Positions 1 through 9,480 of a stretch of 64,000 bases of DNA are shown piece by piece. The stretch comes from CAURNT01 sp963539215 (GTDB lineage Bacteria; Fusobacteriota; Fusobacteriia; Fusobacteriales; Leptotrichiaceae). The position numbers and the translations under genes are program-made. The stretch lies in NCBI GenBank assembly GCA_963539215.1, contig CAUTJT010000008.1:1-64000 (forward strand), read 5' to 3'. Below the pieces are notes generated by a model, which saw only the letters and a program-made list of their open reading frames with translations, ran no database searches and was not told the origin of the DNA. Numbering within the stretch: the stretch's first letter is position 1; each line of letters starts with the position of its first letter.

Positions 1-39
1 ATTTTAAGTCCTGTGTGTCTACCATTTCACCACCAAGGC
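1..39 (-). tRNA. tRNA-Leu(UAA), 5' part only
   Basis: Read on the minus strand from position 39, the sequence begins GCCTTGG (acceptor arm). It continues through a D-arm containing GGTAGACAC and an anticodon arm GGACTTAAAAT, the standard layout of a bacterial leucine tRNA with anticodon TAA. The window edge cuts the gene inside the anticodon arm, so the variable arm and T-arm lie outside. A strong promoter stands just upstream. Confidence 0.85.
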
Positions 40-60
40 TCACTTATCGTGACAAAAATT

Positions 61-89
61 ATTATATATCATATAATTTTTTTTGTCAA
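61..89 (-). promoter_or_regulatory. promoter of tRNA-Leu
   Basis: On the minus strand a perfect -35 TTGACA (84-89) and a perfect -10 TATAAT (61-66) are separated by 17 bases. Transcription would start about 15 bases before the tRNA. Confidence 0.85.
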
Positions 90-141
90 GTTTTTTTAGT
101 GAGCTTTTTTTAAATAATACCAAAATTAACTTCAATTAATC

Positions 142-1074
142 CTAATCTCTAACTAACATATTTTCTCTTCCGTGTATTATTATTGTCACAGTATCACAAT
201 AAGGTGTATTTAATCCATACTCCTTACCTTTTCTTGATATATAGCCATTTAAATAATCTATTTCTGTTTTTCTATGATTTTGAATTAAATCTTGATGCAT
301 AGAAGGATAATGGAATCTACCTTGGAATTCATCCGTTGTATACCACATAACAAAATCAGTCATTTTATCCTTATTTATTTTTACACCCTCTTTTTCTGCA
401 ACATCTGAAAATTCTCCTATTATTCCAGCTATCATAGATCTAATATTTTCTACTTTAGATAAATCATTCATATTACAATCAAGTATAGTACAAACACTAT
501 TCATAGTACCATTTATACACGCTTTACGCCATATAGAATACATAATATCTTCAGAATATACACAAGGAAGACCACAACTATCTAAATTTGAAGCAAATTC
601 TCTTGCAAATTTTTCTCCACCTTCAGATATATTTTGAATTTCTGTCATACCATAACTTGAAACAGAGAATTTACCTGCACCATGCATACCAGCAGTTAAA
701 ACTGTTACACCCATTATTATTTTATCTTCTTTTACATATTTTTTTAATGTATCTGTATGGCCTAAACCATTTAAAAGGCATAAAACATGTGTATTCTCAC
801 TTAGTAAATGACTAACAGAATCTAACATTTTGGGAAGTTGCATAGATTTTGTGAAAACTATTAATAAATCTACTATCCCCTTATATTCTTCCGGTTTATA
901 TGCTTTAATATTATATATCTCTTCTTTACCTAAATTATTTAATTTAACTCCAGATTTATTAATTTCATCTATATTTTTATCCCACATATCTAAAAGTACA
1001 ACTTCATTTTTTTTACTTAACATAGAAGCATAAGTTGATCCCATAGCTCCTGCACCTGCTATTACTATTTTCAT
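142..1074 (-). CDS. panE: 2-dehydropantoate 2-reductase (ApbA/PanE family)
   Basis: A 310-residue NADPH-dependent ketopantoate reductase, the step that makes pantoate for pantothenate and CoA. The N-terminus has the Rossmann motif GAGAMGS (residues 7-13). The family signature WRKACINGTMN (about 182-192) carries the expected catalytic lysine, and the C-terminal domain has TEIDYLNG. Length is normal. The start is supported by TTGGAGG seven bases upstream. No other pantothenate genes are nearby, although coaE lies 3.6 kb away in the same orientation. Some ApbA/PanE relatives reduce other 2-ketoacids, so the substrate is inferred from the family. Confidence 0.85.
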   Translation of the reverse strand: MKIVIAGAGAMGSTYASMLSKKNEVVLLDMWDKNIDEINKSGVKLNNLGKEEIYNIKAYKPEEYKGIVDLLIVFTKSMQLPKMLDSVSHLLSENTHVLCLLNGLGHTDTLKKYVKEDKIIMGVTVLTAGMHGAGKFSVSSYGMTEIQNISEGGEKFAREFASNLDSCGLPCVYSEDIMYSIWRKACINGTMNSVCTILDCNMNDLSKVENIRSMIAGIIGEFSDVAEKEGVKINKDKMTDFVMWYTTDEFQGRFHYPSMHQDLIQNHRKTEIDYLNGYISRKGKEYGLNTPYCDTVTIIIHGRENMLVRD

Positions 1075-1088
1075 TTTCCCTCCAAATT

Positions 1089-1123
1089 AAAAGAACATAT
1101 ATTTAGATAATATATGTTCTTTT
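1089..1123 (-). terminator. terminator after the TPR gene
   Basis: A ten-base-pair stem AGAACATATA / TATATGTTCT with a nine-base loop is flanked by A and T runs, so it can work in both directions. It lies directly behind the TPR gene and ahead of panE. Confidence 0.75.
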
Positions 1124-1126
1124 CTC

Positions 1127-1699
1127 TTATCTATTTAATCTTTTTTCTTCTATTCTTCCCTCAATATGTTTAATTTTATTTAACAATTCCTCATCTCTAG
1201 AATCTATTTCATATGCAGCTTTAAATTCTTTTAAAGCTTTTTCATGTCTACCCATATGTTCATATTTTCTACCAAAATCTATATGTGCTCCATACATATC
1301 AAAGTCTAAAAATATAGCTAACTCATAACAATCAAGTGCTTCTTTTATCATTCCTTTTCTTGAATAAACATTACCTAGTAAGAATAATAAAAACGGCTCT
1401 TTTTCACTTAAGTAAATTGCATTTTTTAGTCTTTCTTCAGCTTCATCTAAATTAGAATTTTCATAATATAGATAACCTAAGTACCCTTCTACTTCATGAT
1501 CATTAGGTAGATATTCTGATAATTTTTCATACAATTCTATGGCTTTATCATTTTCAAAATATGCTTGATATATTCTAGCAAGTTGTTCCATAGAATCTAT
1601 ATCTTTAGGGTTTTTAGAAATTTTTTCTTTTAATTCTGTTTTATATTCTTCAATATTTCCGTTATATCTAAATTCTCTAAAAATTAATGTTGATAACAT
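1127..1699 (-). CDS. tetratricopeptide repeat protein
   Basis: A 190-residue protein made almost wholly of TPR units of 34 residues. Examples are the segments around DSMEQLARIYQAYFENDKAI (about 35-54), EVEGYLGYLYYENSNLDEAE, FLLFLLGNVYSRKGMIKEAL and AHIDFGRKYEHMGRHEKALK. There is no signal peptide, so it is probably a cytoplasmic protein-protein interaction scaffold. It stands alone between two terminator-like regions, and nothing in it points to a specific partner. Confidence 0.85.
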   Translation of the reverse strand: MLSTLIFREFRYNGNIEEYKTELKEKISKNPKDIDSMEQLARIYQAYFENDKAIELYEKLSEYLPNDHEVEGYLGYLYYENSNLDEAEERLKNAIYLSEKEPFLLFLLGNVYSRKGMIKEALDCYELAIFLDFDMYGAHIDFGRKYEHMGRHEKALKEFKAAYEIDSRDEELLNKIKHIEGRIEEKRLNR

Positions 1700-1777
1700 A
1701 ATACCTATCCTTTCTCCCTTATCTTTCTAAATAAATTTTAGCATATTTAAAATAATTTTACAAGTTAAAGAGAAAAC

Positions 1778-3535
1778 TTACCAGCTTCTTCCTCCCCCTC
1801 CAGAAAATCCACCACCAGAAGAACCTCCGCTTGAAAATCCACCACTAAAACTAGAGTTACCACCAAAAGTATTACGTGATCCATTTTCATATTTTGCAAT
1901 AGATTCATTAATATTTCTATAATATGTGCCTCTATTTAATAAATAATAGTAATATACATTATCATATATGTACTCTCTATCTAAATCATATATTTCTATA
2001 CTTTTATTTAATAATTCTAAATATTTATTTTCCAATTCTAAAGCTATAGCAAATGGAAGTATTTCATTAAAATATGAAACCAAATCTTCTATGTTTAAAA
2101 ATTCTTTAAGTTTATTTGATTCAACCTTAACTAAAAACTTTTCAAATCCCTTAATTTTAGCAAATTCATCTTTATATCTATCTGTATATTTTCTTAAAGA
2201 TAATAAATAAGAAGATGTAAGTAAAACAATTATCAAAGGAGATATTATTATTCCATCTAAAATTTGATTACCAAATATAGCTATAAATCCTATAACTAAA
2301 AAAATCAAAATAAAAATATATGGCAATATATATCTTGCATTAATATTTGAATAAAAATCAAGATACATAATATCTATCTCTTGATTTAAAGTAGACTCTA
2401 TTTTTGAAAATGCTTTAGATTTTTTAAATATATCATTTTTAACTAAAACTAAATTCTTTATAGCTACCTTTTCATAATCACTAACTTCTAGATTTACATT
2501 TTCAATTAAATTCATATCTAAATAATATTCTTTTTCAACATAATCATTAAACTGTTTCTCTCTTTTTTCTACAGGTTTCCCAACTTCTCTAACATATTCT
2601 TCATTATTATGTTTAGGGTTTTTTTCTCTGAATTTTATTATCCCTTTTTGTATAAGCTGAAATAAAACTATCATAGAATACTTATTCTTATTTTTATTCA
2701 TTAATTTTTTTGCTATTAATGGTGAAATATTAGGTGGCATATATTCTACAACTATACTTTTTAATTTATTATGTTTAATTCCATAAATAAATCTTAGTAT
2801 AGAGAAAAATAAAGATATAGGTATAAGAATTAAAAGCATCAAAATAACAGGATAAGTCATAATTCTGTTATACCACATATCTATATTGCTATAAACAAAA
2901 TCTGTTGAATTGATTATAAAAGACATACCTTCGCCAAGTGATATATTCTTAGTAGATGTTATTATATATACTCCATCACTTTTATCCAAACTATATTCCT
3001 TGTTAGTTTCACCTATATTACCTGTATATACTTCAACATCTCCATTTATACCAGAAATTTTAACTCTATATTTTTCTATAGGTATTTCCCAATAATTACC
3101 TATTGCATTTATATATATTTGTTTAACATCTCCACTAGTTCTAATGATATTATACATAGTATAACTAATAATATATGTATATTCTTGATTAGCTTTCAAA
3201 AATATATTTTCTTCACCTAATCTATTATACATAACATTATCTTCATTTTGAGTATAAAGTCCTGTTGGTGTACCATCTAAATAAGTAGACTTAAAGTTAT
3301 ATATACCTATCTTATTCTCAAATTTAATAAGCGAAGCATTCTCATACTTATATGGTATATTTCTATAAATACCTCTTTTACCCTCTTCATCTGTTATATA
3401 ACTTATTCTTTCAACAACATCTATACTACCATTTTTATTAACTTTTAAATCTACATCAAAATTTGTTATTTTCTCATTAGAAAAAGATAATATAGAAGAT
3501 ATACAAAGAAAAAGTATAACAAAGAATTTCTTCAT
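1778..3535 (-). CDS. DUF2207 family membrane protein with Gly/Ser-rich tail
   Basis: A 585-residue protein with an N-terminal signal peptide (MKKFFVILFLCISSILSFS), an extracytoplasmic DUF2207 domain (about 20-215), a transmembrane stretch near 228-250 and a hydrophobic pair near 400-445. It ends in a tail rich in glycine and serine (GGFSSGGSSGGGFSGGGGRSW). This architecture and its place one base after lemA match the widespread LemA-DUF2207 pair of unknown function, thought to act in the envelope. The tail is low-complexity and ends in the aromatic residue typical of these proteins. Confidence 0.85.
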   Translation of the reverse strand: MKKFFVILFLCISSILSFSNEKITNFDVDLKVNKNGSIDVVERISYITDEEGKRGIYRNIPYKYENASLIKFENKIGIYNFKSTYLDGTPTGLYTQNEDNVMYNRLGEENIFLKANQEYTYIISYTMYNIIRTSGDVKQIYINAIGNYWEIPIEKYRVKISGINGDVEVYTGNIGETNKEYSLDKSDGVYIITSTKNISLGEGMSFIINSTDFVYSNIDMWYNRIMTYPVILMLLILIPISLFFSILRFIYGIKHNKLKSIVVEYMPPNISPLIAKKLMNKNKNKYSMIVLFQLIQKGIIKFREKNPKHNNEEYVREVGKPVEKREKQFNDYVEKEYYLDMNLIENVNLEVSDYEKVAIKNLVLVKNDIFKKSKAFSKIESTLNQEIDIMYLDFYSNINARYILPYIFILIFLVIGFIAIFGNQILDGIIISPLIIVLLTSSYLLSLRKYTDRYKDEFAKIKGFEKFLVKVESNKLKEFLNIEDLVSYFNEILPFAIALELENKYLELLNKSIEIYDLDREYIYDNVYYYYLLNRGTYYRNINESIAKYENGSRNTFGGNSSFSGGFSSGGSSGGGFSGGGGRSW

Positions 3536-3536
3536 A

Positions 3537-4103
3537 TCAAAAACTCACCTTCGGTACATCTTTAGCTTCTTCTTGTTCTTTAAATAATTCTGCATTTCTA
3601 AATCTAAACATACCTGATAATAAAACATTAGGAAACTGTCTAACAAATATATTCAATTCTCCTGCTGTTGCATTATAATATCTTCTAGCGCCCTCAATTT
3701 CTTTTTCTAAACCTTTTAAAGAATTTTGAAGTTCTATAAAATTAGTATTAGCTTTTAAATCAGGATATGATTCACTTAAAGCCATTATAGATCTTAAAGT
3801 TTTTGTTAAACCATTTTCTAAACTTTGTATTTTTTCTACATTCTCAACATCACTCAAATCTAATTTAACCATTTGAGAACGAGCTGATATTACTTTTTCT
3901 AAAGTTTCTGATTCATGTTTTGCATAACCTTTAACAGTTTCTACAAGATTAGGTATTAAATCTAATCTTTTTTGTAAAAATACTCCTAAATCACTAAATG
4001 ATTTCTTATTTTCCACGTCTAAAACAACATACTTGTTGTATATTCCACTTATCCAAAAAAATAGCACTATAGCTATTACTAATATAATTAATAAAACAAA
4101 CAT
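3537..4103 (-). CDS. lemA: LemA family protein
   Basis: A 188-residue protein with one N-terminal transmembrane helix (about 2-20) followed by a long alpha-helical domain. The LemA hallmarks are present: an NKYV segment right after the membrane helix, then FLQKRLDLIPNLVETVKGYAKHE and the later YNATAGELNIFVRQFPNVL. It is translationally linked to the DUF2207 gene (one-base gap) and forms an operon with it. Its role is unknown; the pair is usually assigned to the cell envelope. Confidence 0.92.
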   Translation of the reverse strand: MFVLLIILVIAIVLFFWISGIYNKYVVLDVENKKSFSDLGVFLQKRLDLIPNLVETVKGYAKHESETLEKVISARSQMVKLDLSDVENVEKIQSLENGLTKTLRSIMALSESYPDLKANTNFIELQNSLKGLEKEIEGARRYYNATAGELNIFVRQFPNVLLSGMFRFRNAELFKEQEEAKDVPKVSF

Positions 4104-4114
4104 TTTATAACCTC

Positions 4115-4696
4115 CTATTTAATGCTTTCTATAAACTCTAATATTTCTTCTCTACCTGTATTTTTAAGTGAAGAATGAAAAAATACATCTTCATTATCAA
4201 ACACTAATTTCTTTTTTATTTCCTTTAACTGTTTAAATTTTTCATTATTAGATAATTTATCTGATTTGGTAAATATTATATAATACTCTATATCATAATG
4301 TTCTAAATATTTTAACATTTCCATATCTTCTCCACTTGGAACTCTTCTAATATCTAAAAGAACAAACACAACCTTTCTCCTATCAGATTTAAGATATTCT
4401 TCTATAAGATTTCCCCAATTCTTTTTAATATTAGCAGGAACTTTTGCAAATCCATAACCAGGAAGATCAACAAAATATCTATCATTATTTATGCTAAAAA
4501 AATTAATTAATTGTGTTCTACCAGGCGTTTTACTTGTTCTTGCCAAATTTTTCCTTTTAACCAACGAATTTATTAAAGAAGACTTACCTACATTAGATCT
4601 TCCAACAAATGCCATTTCTACTTTATCATATTTTTCTGGATAATCTGATTCTCTCACACAACTCCTTGTGTAATCTGCACTTTTAATTTCCATCAT
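4115..4696 (-). CDS. engB: ribosome biogenesis GTP-binding protein EngB/YsxC
   Basis: A 193-residue TRAFAC GTPase needed for 50S subunit assembly. G1 is GRSNVGKSS (about 32-40), the G2 region holds TSKTPGRTQ, G3 is DLPGYG and G4 is TKSD. Length fits the family. It overlaps the end of coaE by 14 bases, so the two are co-translated. This gene, coaE and the cupin gene form one minus-strand operon that probably extends to lemA and DUF2207 (11-base gap). Confidence 0.95.
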   Translation of the reverse strand: MMEIKSADYTRSCVRESDYPEKYDKVEMAFVGRSNVGKSSLINSLVKRKNLARTSKTPGRTQLINFFSINNDRYFVDLPGYGFAKVPANIKKNWGNLIEEYLKSDRRKVVFVLLDIRRVPSGEDMEMLKYLEHYDIEYYIIFTKSDKLSNNEKFKQLKEIKKKLVFDNEDVFFHSSLKNTGREEILEFIESIK

Positions 4697-5261
4697 CTTC
4701 CTCCATTATTTTTTTTAAAATTTTATCTACATTAAATTTAAGTTTTTCTATAGTTGTCATATTTTCTATTACATAATCTGCTTTTTTTCTTTTTTCTTCT
4801 ATATCTATTTGAGAATCTATTCTTTTAATAGCATCATCTTTACTTAAATTATTTCTTAACATAATTCTTGAAATCTGAACATCTCTGCTTGCATATACTA
4901 CTATTATTTTATCAAACATATATTCAAGTTTTAACTCATATAGTAAAGGAATATCGGCAAAAATATATTTTTTATTAGACTTCTTTATCCTTTCATTTAT
5001 CTCTTCAATTATACTTTTATGCATAAAAGCATTTATTTTCTCAAGACTTTTTTTATCTGAAAAAACAATCTTAGCTATTTCTTTTCTATTTATTGTATTA
5101 AACTCTTTATTTAGAAAATCTTTAACCTCTTTTTTTTCGTATATATCATGAGTGATAGCATCAGCATCTATATATTCAGCTAATTCTCCAATTTCCTTTT
5201 GTATAAGTTTAAAAGCTTCAGATTTACCAACACCTATAGAACCCGTAATACCTATAATCAT
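4683..5261 (-). CDS. coaE: dephospho-CoA kinase
   Basis: A 192-residue kinase that phosphorylates dephospho-CoA, the last step of CoA synthesis. The P-loop GSIGVGKS lies at residues 7-14, followed by DADAITHDIYE (the DAD motif of CoaE) and DIPLLYE (about 101-107). It overlaps its neighbours on both sides: 4 bases with the cupin gene and 14 with engB. Confidence 0.93.
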   Translation of the reverse strand: MIIGITGSIGVGKSEAFKLIQKEIGELAEYIDADAITHDIYEKKEVKDFLNKEFNTINRKEIAKIVFSDKKSLEKINAFMHKSIIEEINERIKKSNKKYIFADIPLLYELKLEYMFDKIIVVYASRDVQISRIMLRNNLSKDDAIKRIDSQIDIEEKRKKADYVIENMTTIEKLKFNVDKILKKIMEEDDGN

Positions 5262-5548
5262 AAATCACTCCCTATAAAAATACAAAGCCATTTACAATCA
5301 TCACTTGTATACTTAACTCTATGCACAGTATTTTTATTAATCAAAAAATTATCATCCTTTTTTAAAGTAATATCTTTACCATCTACTTCAAGTATAGCCG
5401 CACCTTCTAATAAATAAACCATTTCATTTCTATTATCAGACATATATCCTGTAGTATTTGAAAAAGAGCTTATTCTTTCTACTTTAATTTCTCTATTATA
5501 CAATACTTCTACTTTTTCTCCAAATTCATTTACCATAAAGCACCTCAC
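5258..5548 (-). CDS. small cupin-domain protein
   Basis: A 96-residue single-cupin protein. Beta-strand-rich segments surround EMVYLLEGAAILEVDGKDITLKKDDNFLINKNTVHRVKY, the usual cupin order of motif 1 (G...E.E.DG) and motif 2 (D...I..N..H). Only one of the usual metal-binding histidines is evident, so metal binding is uncertain. It is the first gene of the cupin-coaE-engB operon and overlaps coaE by four bases. Its ligand is unknown. Confidence 0.7.
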   Translation of the reverse strand: MRCFMVNEFGEKVEVLYNREIKVERISSFSNTTGYMSDNRNEMVYLLEGAAILEVDGKDITLKKDDNFLINKNTVHRVKYTSDDCKWLCIFIGSDL

Positions 5549-5645
5549 TTTAATTAATTATACAATATTTTTAAAACTAAATTCAATGATTAAAACATAA
5601 ATCTAATAGTATACTTTATACATACTTAAATATAGCTTAGATATA

Positions 5646-5674
5646 TTGATTTTTTATCTTTTTTAGTATATAAT
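5646..5674 (+). promoter_or_regulatory. promoter of the DUF3298-like gene and recJ
   Basis: TTGATT (5646-5651), 17 bases, then a perfect TATAAT (5669-5674), 28 bases ahead of the chosen start codon. Confidence 0.7.
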
Positions 5675-5702
5675 TTTATCAAATGAAAAAGAGGTGAAAT
5701 TT

Positions 5703-6290
5703 ATGAAATCAATAAAAAAATTAATGTTATTATCAGGAATTTTATTAAGTGTAAGTGCTTTTTCTTTCACTTTTCAAAATTATAAATTCCAAAGCCCAGC
5801 AGTACTGACAGCTATAGAAGAAAACAATACTTTTATGGTTAATTCTAGTAATGAAAAGGTAAGTAAAAAAATTAATGAAAAAATAGAAAAGGAAATAAAA
5901 AATATCACAAAAGAAGATACTACAACTTCAGTAAAATTAATAACTAATAATTCTAAATTTTTATCTATAGTTTTAGAAAATAAAAATTCAAATGAAGTTC
6001 TTAAATATAAAGGATTAGTATTTGATACTGAAACAGGTAACTTACTTACTTTAAATGATATATTAGCTTCAGGATATGGAGAAGCTCTTAAAAATCTACT
6101 AAATGATAGAATTTCACAATTTGGTGTAAAACCTTCGAAGAAATTTAATGGATTTAATTCTGTAAGTTCATTTTATTTAGAAGATGAAGCATTAGTATTA
6201 ATATTTGATAAAGGGCGTGCAACTGATGATTTTGATGGTCATTTATTTGTTCCATTCCTTTTACAAACAATAGCAGAAGTATTAAAATAG
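5703..6290 (+). CDS. exported DUF3298 (PdaC/RsiV-like) protein
   Basis: A 195-residue exported protein with a signal peptide (KSIKKLMLLSGILLSVSAFS). Its C-terminal half resembles DUF3298: a TGNLLTLNDIL segment, then FYLEDEALVLIFDKGRAT and the closing FVPF. DUF3298 occurs in extracytoplasmic parts of RsiV anti-sigma factors and PdaC-type deacetylases, but no catalytic domain is attached here. I start it at the ATG at 5703 because AAAGAGGTG sits six bases before it; a GTG at 5694 is inside that ribosome site. recJ follows nine bases after the stop. Confidence 0.65.
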   Translation: MKSIKKLMLLSGILLSVSAFSFTFQNYKFQSPAVLTAIEENNTFMVNSSNEKVSKKINEKIEKEIKNITKEDTTTSVKLITNNSKFLSIVLENKNSNEVLKYKGLVFDTETGNLLTLNDILASGYGEALKNLLNDRISQFGVKPSKKFNGFNSVSSFYLEDEALVLIFDKGRATDDFDGHLFVPFLLQTIAEVLK

Positions 6291-6299
6291 AGGTCAATT

Positions 6300-8939
6300 A
6301 TGGAAACAAAATGGTCTTTATTAGAAAAAAGAGCTAAAATCACTCCTTTTGATATACCAGTGGACTATAACATAATAAATATATTGGCTAATAGAGGTAT
6401 TAAAAACAAAAAGGAAATTATAGAATTTTTAAATCCAAAACTTTCAAATTTAGAAAGCCCTCAAGGATTGTATGATATAAATAAAGCTCTTGACATAATT
6501 ATGCAAGCAATAAAAAATAATAGCAAAATATGTATATATGGAGACTACGATGTAGATGGTATAACATCTACATCTATTTTGTATTTAGCATTAAAAAAGT
6601 TAAATCATGATAATATTTTTTACTATATTCCTTTAAGAGATGAAGGATATGGATTAAATAAAAATGCAATAGATGAAATCAAAAAATCTAATACAGACTT
6701 AATAATAACAGTAGACTGTGGTATCAATTCTTTTGAAGAAGTTGAATATATAAAAAAATTAAATATGAAAGTCATAATAACAGATCATCACGATATATCT
6801 GGTAGACTTCCTATAGCACATGCATGTATAAATCCCAAAATAGAAGAAAATAAATATTCTTTCCCAAGTCTTGCTGGAGTTGGAACAATATTTATGGTAA
6901 TACTAGAGTTATACAAAAAATTACTAACTCCTGAAGATGCGTATCAATTTTTAGATTTAGTAGCTTTAGGTACTGTAGCAGATATTATGCCTCTAGTGAA
7001 AGAAAATAGAATTTTAGTTAAATATGGATTAGAAAAAATGAAAAAAACTAAAAATCTTGGTTTAAAATGTATATTAGAAAAATTAGAATTATACGGAAAA
7101 GACTTGACACCAGGAAATTTATCTTTTAAAATAGCACCTATATTTAATGCTGCCGGAAGATTATCTGATGCAAAAATAGTAGTAAAACTTTTAATATCTG
7201 ATAACATAAATGAAATAAATACACTTGTAGATAATTTAATATTTAATAATGCTAATAGAAAAAAAATACAAGATAGTATTATAGAAGAAGTTTTAGATAA
7301 AATAGAAAAAAATAAAGATTATGAAGAAGATATATTGATAGCTCATTCTCCTGAATATCATCATGGACTTATAGGTATAGTAGCAGCAAAGGTTGTAGAA
7401 ACTTATTATAAACCAAGTATAATAATGGAAGAAAATTTAGATGAAGGAATAGCTGTAGGATCATGTAGATCTATAGAAGGATTTAATATAACTAGAGCAT
7501 TATCTTATGCCTCTAAGTATTTAGTTAAATTTGGAGGACATGCAAATGCTGCAGGATTTACATTAAAACTTGAAAATCTTGAAAATTTTAAAAGAAAAAT
7601 TAAAGAATACGCTAGCAAAGAACTAAAAGGAATTAAGCTTATAAAAAACATAAATATAGATATGAGAATACCTGCTCAAAAAATTTCTTATGAATTTATA
7701 CAAAGTCTAAACCTTCTAAAACCATTTGGATTTGGTAATCCTACACCAATACTTATGACAAAAAATTGTATAATTCATAATCCATCAAAAATTGGTAATA
7801 ATAGTAACCATTTAAGATTTGATATAGATCAAAAAGGATTTTCTGTAAGAGGTGCTGTTTGGTTTAATAATGGCGATAAATTTAATGAGTTAAAAAATGA
7901 AAGTATATTTTATGATTTAGTATTCAAATTAGAAACATCTGTATTTAATGACAGAATATACCCAAGTATAATAATAGAGGATATGAAACCTTCTAATTTA
8001 GATGACGATAGATTTCATTTCTATCACTCTATGTACTATACTTCTTTCCCTATGAAATCTTTGTTTTATACTAATTTAGATATAGAAAAAAACGATAAAA
8101 TATATCTTAAAAGAAATTTTGATTCATACTCAGTATTTAAAGGACAAAAATCTATAGCTAAACTTGATAAAAATATTTCTAATTTACTTTCTTGTTTAGA
8201 AAATTTTTACGAATACAGTTTTGAATTAAAAATTGAAGATATACATATATTTAAAAATCATAAAATGGTAGATATTTTAATAAAAAGAAAATATGAATTA
8301 GAAAATTACACTAATAAAGATGCTGTTCAATTTAGAAATATTAAAAAATTTCTTTTAAGTGATATAGAATATAATGATTTCACAAAAGAAGCTCTTTCTG
8401 TATTTTACAGAGATAATAAATCTATAGTTATATCCAAAGAAAATATAAAAGGATATATGCAAGATGAAGAAATAGATATAAAAGAAGAATTTTACTATCC
8501 TTTACTTTTAACTATAGGAATTAAATACTTTTTTGAAAAAAATAAGAAAATGAATTTTTATACTTCAAATAAATTTTTTGTTGAAAACATACAACTTAAA
8601 CATTATTTTAACTTCAAAAATACACTAGAAAAAGAAGATAAAGATGACATTTGTATATTTGATTTTCAAAGTATCAAAAAAGTCAAATTTGAATTAAAGT
8701 ATGATAAATGTATAGTTTTTTCTAATAAAGACTATACAAAAGATAATTTTTATGTTATAAAAAAAGAGATACATTTACCTAAAAATGTAATGAAATTTGA
8801 AAAAAAATTATTAAATAAAATAAATTATGACCTTTTATTTAGCAAATACTTACCTATAAAAAATAAGATTAATTTATTAAACGATGCAAAAAACGGAAAA
8901 GTAATATATGCTGATGAAAGTATAATCAACTATTATTAA
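6300..8939 (+). CDS. recJ: single-stranded-DNA exonuclease RecJ with long C-terminal extension
   Basis: An 879-residue protein whose first ~560 residues are a typical RecJ 5'-3' exonuclease. Motif I is GDYDVDG (about 81-87), followed by VDCGIN and DHHD (DHH motif, about 162-165), and the DHHA1 domain with GLIGIVAAKV and the GGHANAAGF loop. An OB-fold-like region with NLLKPFGFGNPTP follows. RecJ acts in recombination and mismatch repair. The last ~300 residues are AT-rich, Lys/Asn-rich sequence with no motif I recognise and exceed the common RecJ length. The flavodoxin gene follows nine bases downstream. Confidence 0.93.
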   Translation: METKWSLLEKRAKITPFDIPVDYNIINILANRGIKNKKEIIEFLNPKLSNLESPQGLYDINKALDIIMQAIKNNSKICIYGDYDVDGITSTSILYLALKKLNHDNIFYYIPLRDEGYGLNKNAIDEIKKSNTDLIITVDCGINSFEEVEYIKKLNMKVIITDHHDISGRLPIAHACINPKIEENKYSFPSLAGVGTIFMVILELYKKLLTPEDAYQFLDLVALGTVADIMPLVKENRILVKYGLEKMKKTKNLGLKCILEKLELYGKDLTPGNLSFKIAPIFNAAGRLSDAKIVVKLLISDNINEINTLVDNLIFNNANRKKIQDSIIEEVLDKIEKNKDYEEDILIAHSPEYHHGLIGIVAAKVVETYYKPSIIMEENLDEGIAVGSCRSIEGFNITRALSYASKYLVKFGGHANAAGFTLKLENLENFKRKIKEYASKELKGIKLIKNINIDMRIPAQKISYEFIQSLNLLKPFGFGNPTPILMTKNCIIHNPSKIGNNSNHLRFDIDQKGFSVRGAVWFNNGDKFNELKNESIFYDLVFKLETSVFNDRIYPSIIIEDMKPSNLDDDRFHFYHSMYYTSFPMKSLFYTNLDIEKNDKIYLKRNFDSYSVFKGQKSIAKLDKNISNLLSCLENFYEYSFELKIEDIHIFKNHKMVDILIKRKYELENYTNKDAVQFRNIKKFLLSDIEYNDFTKEALSVFYRDNKSIVISKENIKGYMQDEEIDIKEEFYYPLLLTIGIKYFFEKNKKMNFYTSNKFFVENIQLKHYFNFKNTLEKEDKDDICIFDFQSIKKVKFELKYDKCIVFSNKDYTKDNFYVIKKEIHLPKNVMKFEKKLLNKINYDLLFSKYLPIKNKINLLNDAKNGKVIYADESIINYY

Positions 8940-8948
8940 GGAGGAAAA

Positions 8949-9446
8949 ATGAAGGTAGGAATTTACTACGGAACTACAACTGGTACAACTGAAGATATTG
9001 CAAATAGAATATCTACTTATTTTGACGATGTTGATGTTATAGAAGTATCTCAAGGAATAGATAATTTCCTTGATTATGATTTATTAATATTAGGATCTCC
9101 AACATGGGGATTAGGTGATCTTCAAGATGAATGGATGATATATATAGATGAGATAGAAGACATGGATTTAAGTAATAAATATGTTGCGCTATTTGGTACA
9201 GGAGATCAAGCATCATTTTCTGATTCTTTCATAGATGCTATTGAAATATTATACAATAAAGTTAAAAAAGCAAATGCAAAATTAATAGGATTTACAAGTA
9301 CAGAAGGATATAACTTCGATAGATCAACTGCTGTTAAAGATGGTAAATTTATATGTCTTGCTATAGATGAATTAAATCAACCTGAACTTTCAGATGAAAG
9401 AGTTGAAAATTGGTGTGAACAACTAAAAAAAGAAATGGGAATATAA
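8949..9446 (+). CDS. flavodoxin
   Basis: A 165-residue FMN electron carrier of the long-chain type. The phosphate-binding loop is GTTTGTTEDIA (about 8-18). The first isoalloxazine loop has SPTWGLGDLQDEW, and the second has GTGDQASFSDSF. It is strongly acidic and cytoplasmic. It sits behind recJ with a good ribosome site (AAGGAGG) and is followed by a strong terminator. The electron partner is not visible in the window. Confidence 0.92.
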   Translation: MKVGIYYGTTTGTTEDIANRISTYFDDVDVIEVSQGIDNFLDYDLLILGSPTWGLGDLQDEWMIYIDEIEDMDLSNKYVALFGTGDQASFSDSFIDAIEILYNKVKKANAKLIGFTSTEGYNFDRSTAVKDGKFICLAIDELNQPELSDERVENWCEQLKKEMGI

Positions 9447-9447
9447 G

Positions 9448-9480
9448 AAATGGACTAGTAAAAAAAACTAGTCCATTTTT
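9448..9480. terminator. bidirectional terminator between the flavodoxin gene and yaaA
   Basis: A 12-base-pair stem AAATGGACTAGT / ACTAGTCCATTT with an A-rich loop and a T run serves the plus-strand flavodoxin gene and the convergent yaaA gene. Confidence 0.9.

Noticed and set aside
588..815. Plus-strand ORFs opposite panE and opposite many ribosomal genes.
   Set aside because: They are shadows of conserved minus-strand genes and show no ribosome site or family features.
5694..5702. GTG start for the exported protein (adds three residues).
   Set aside because: This GTG is part of the ribosome site GAGGTG. The same false start occurs at 22054 and 28900.
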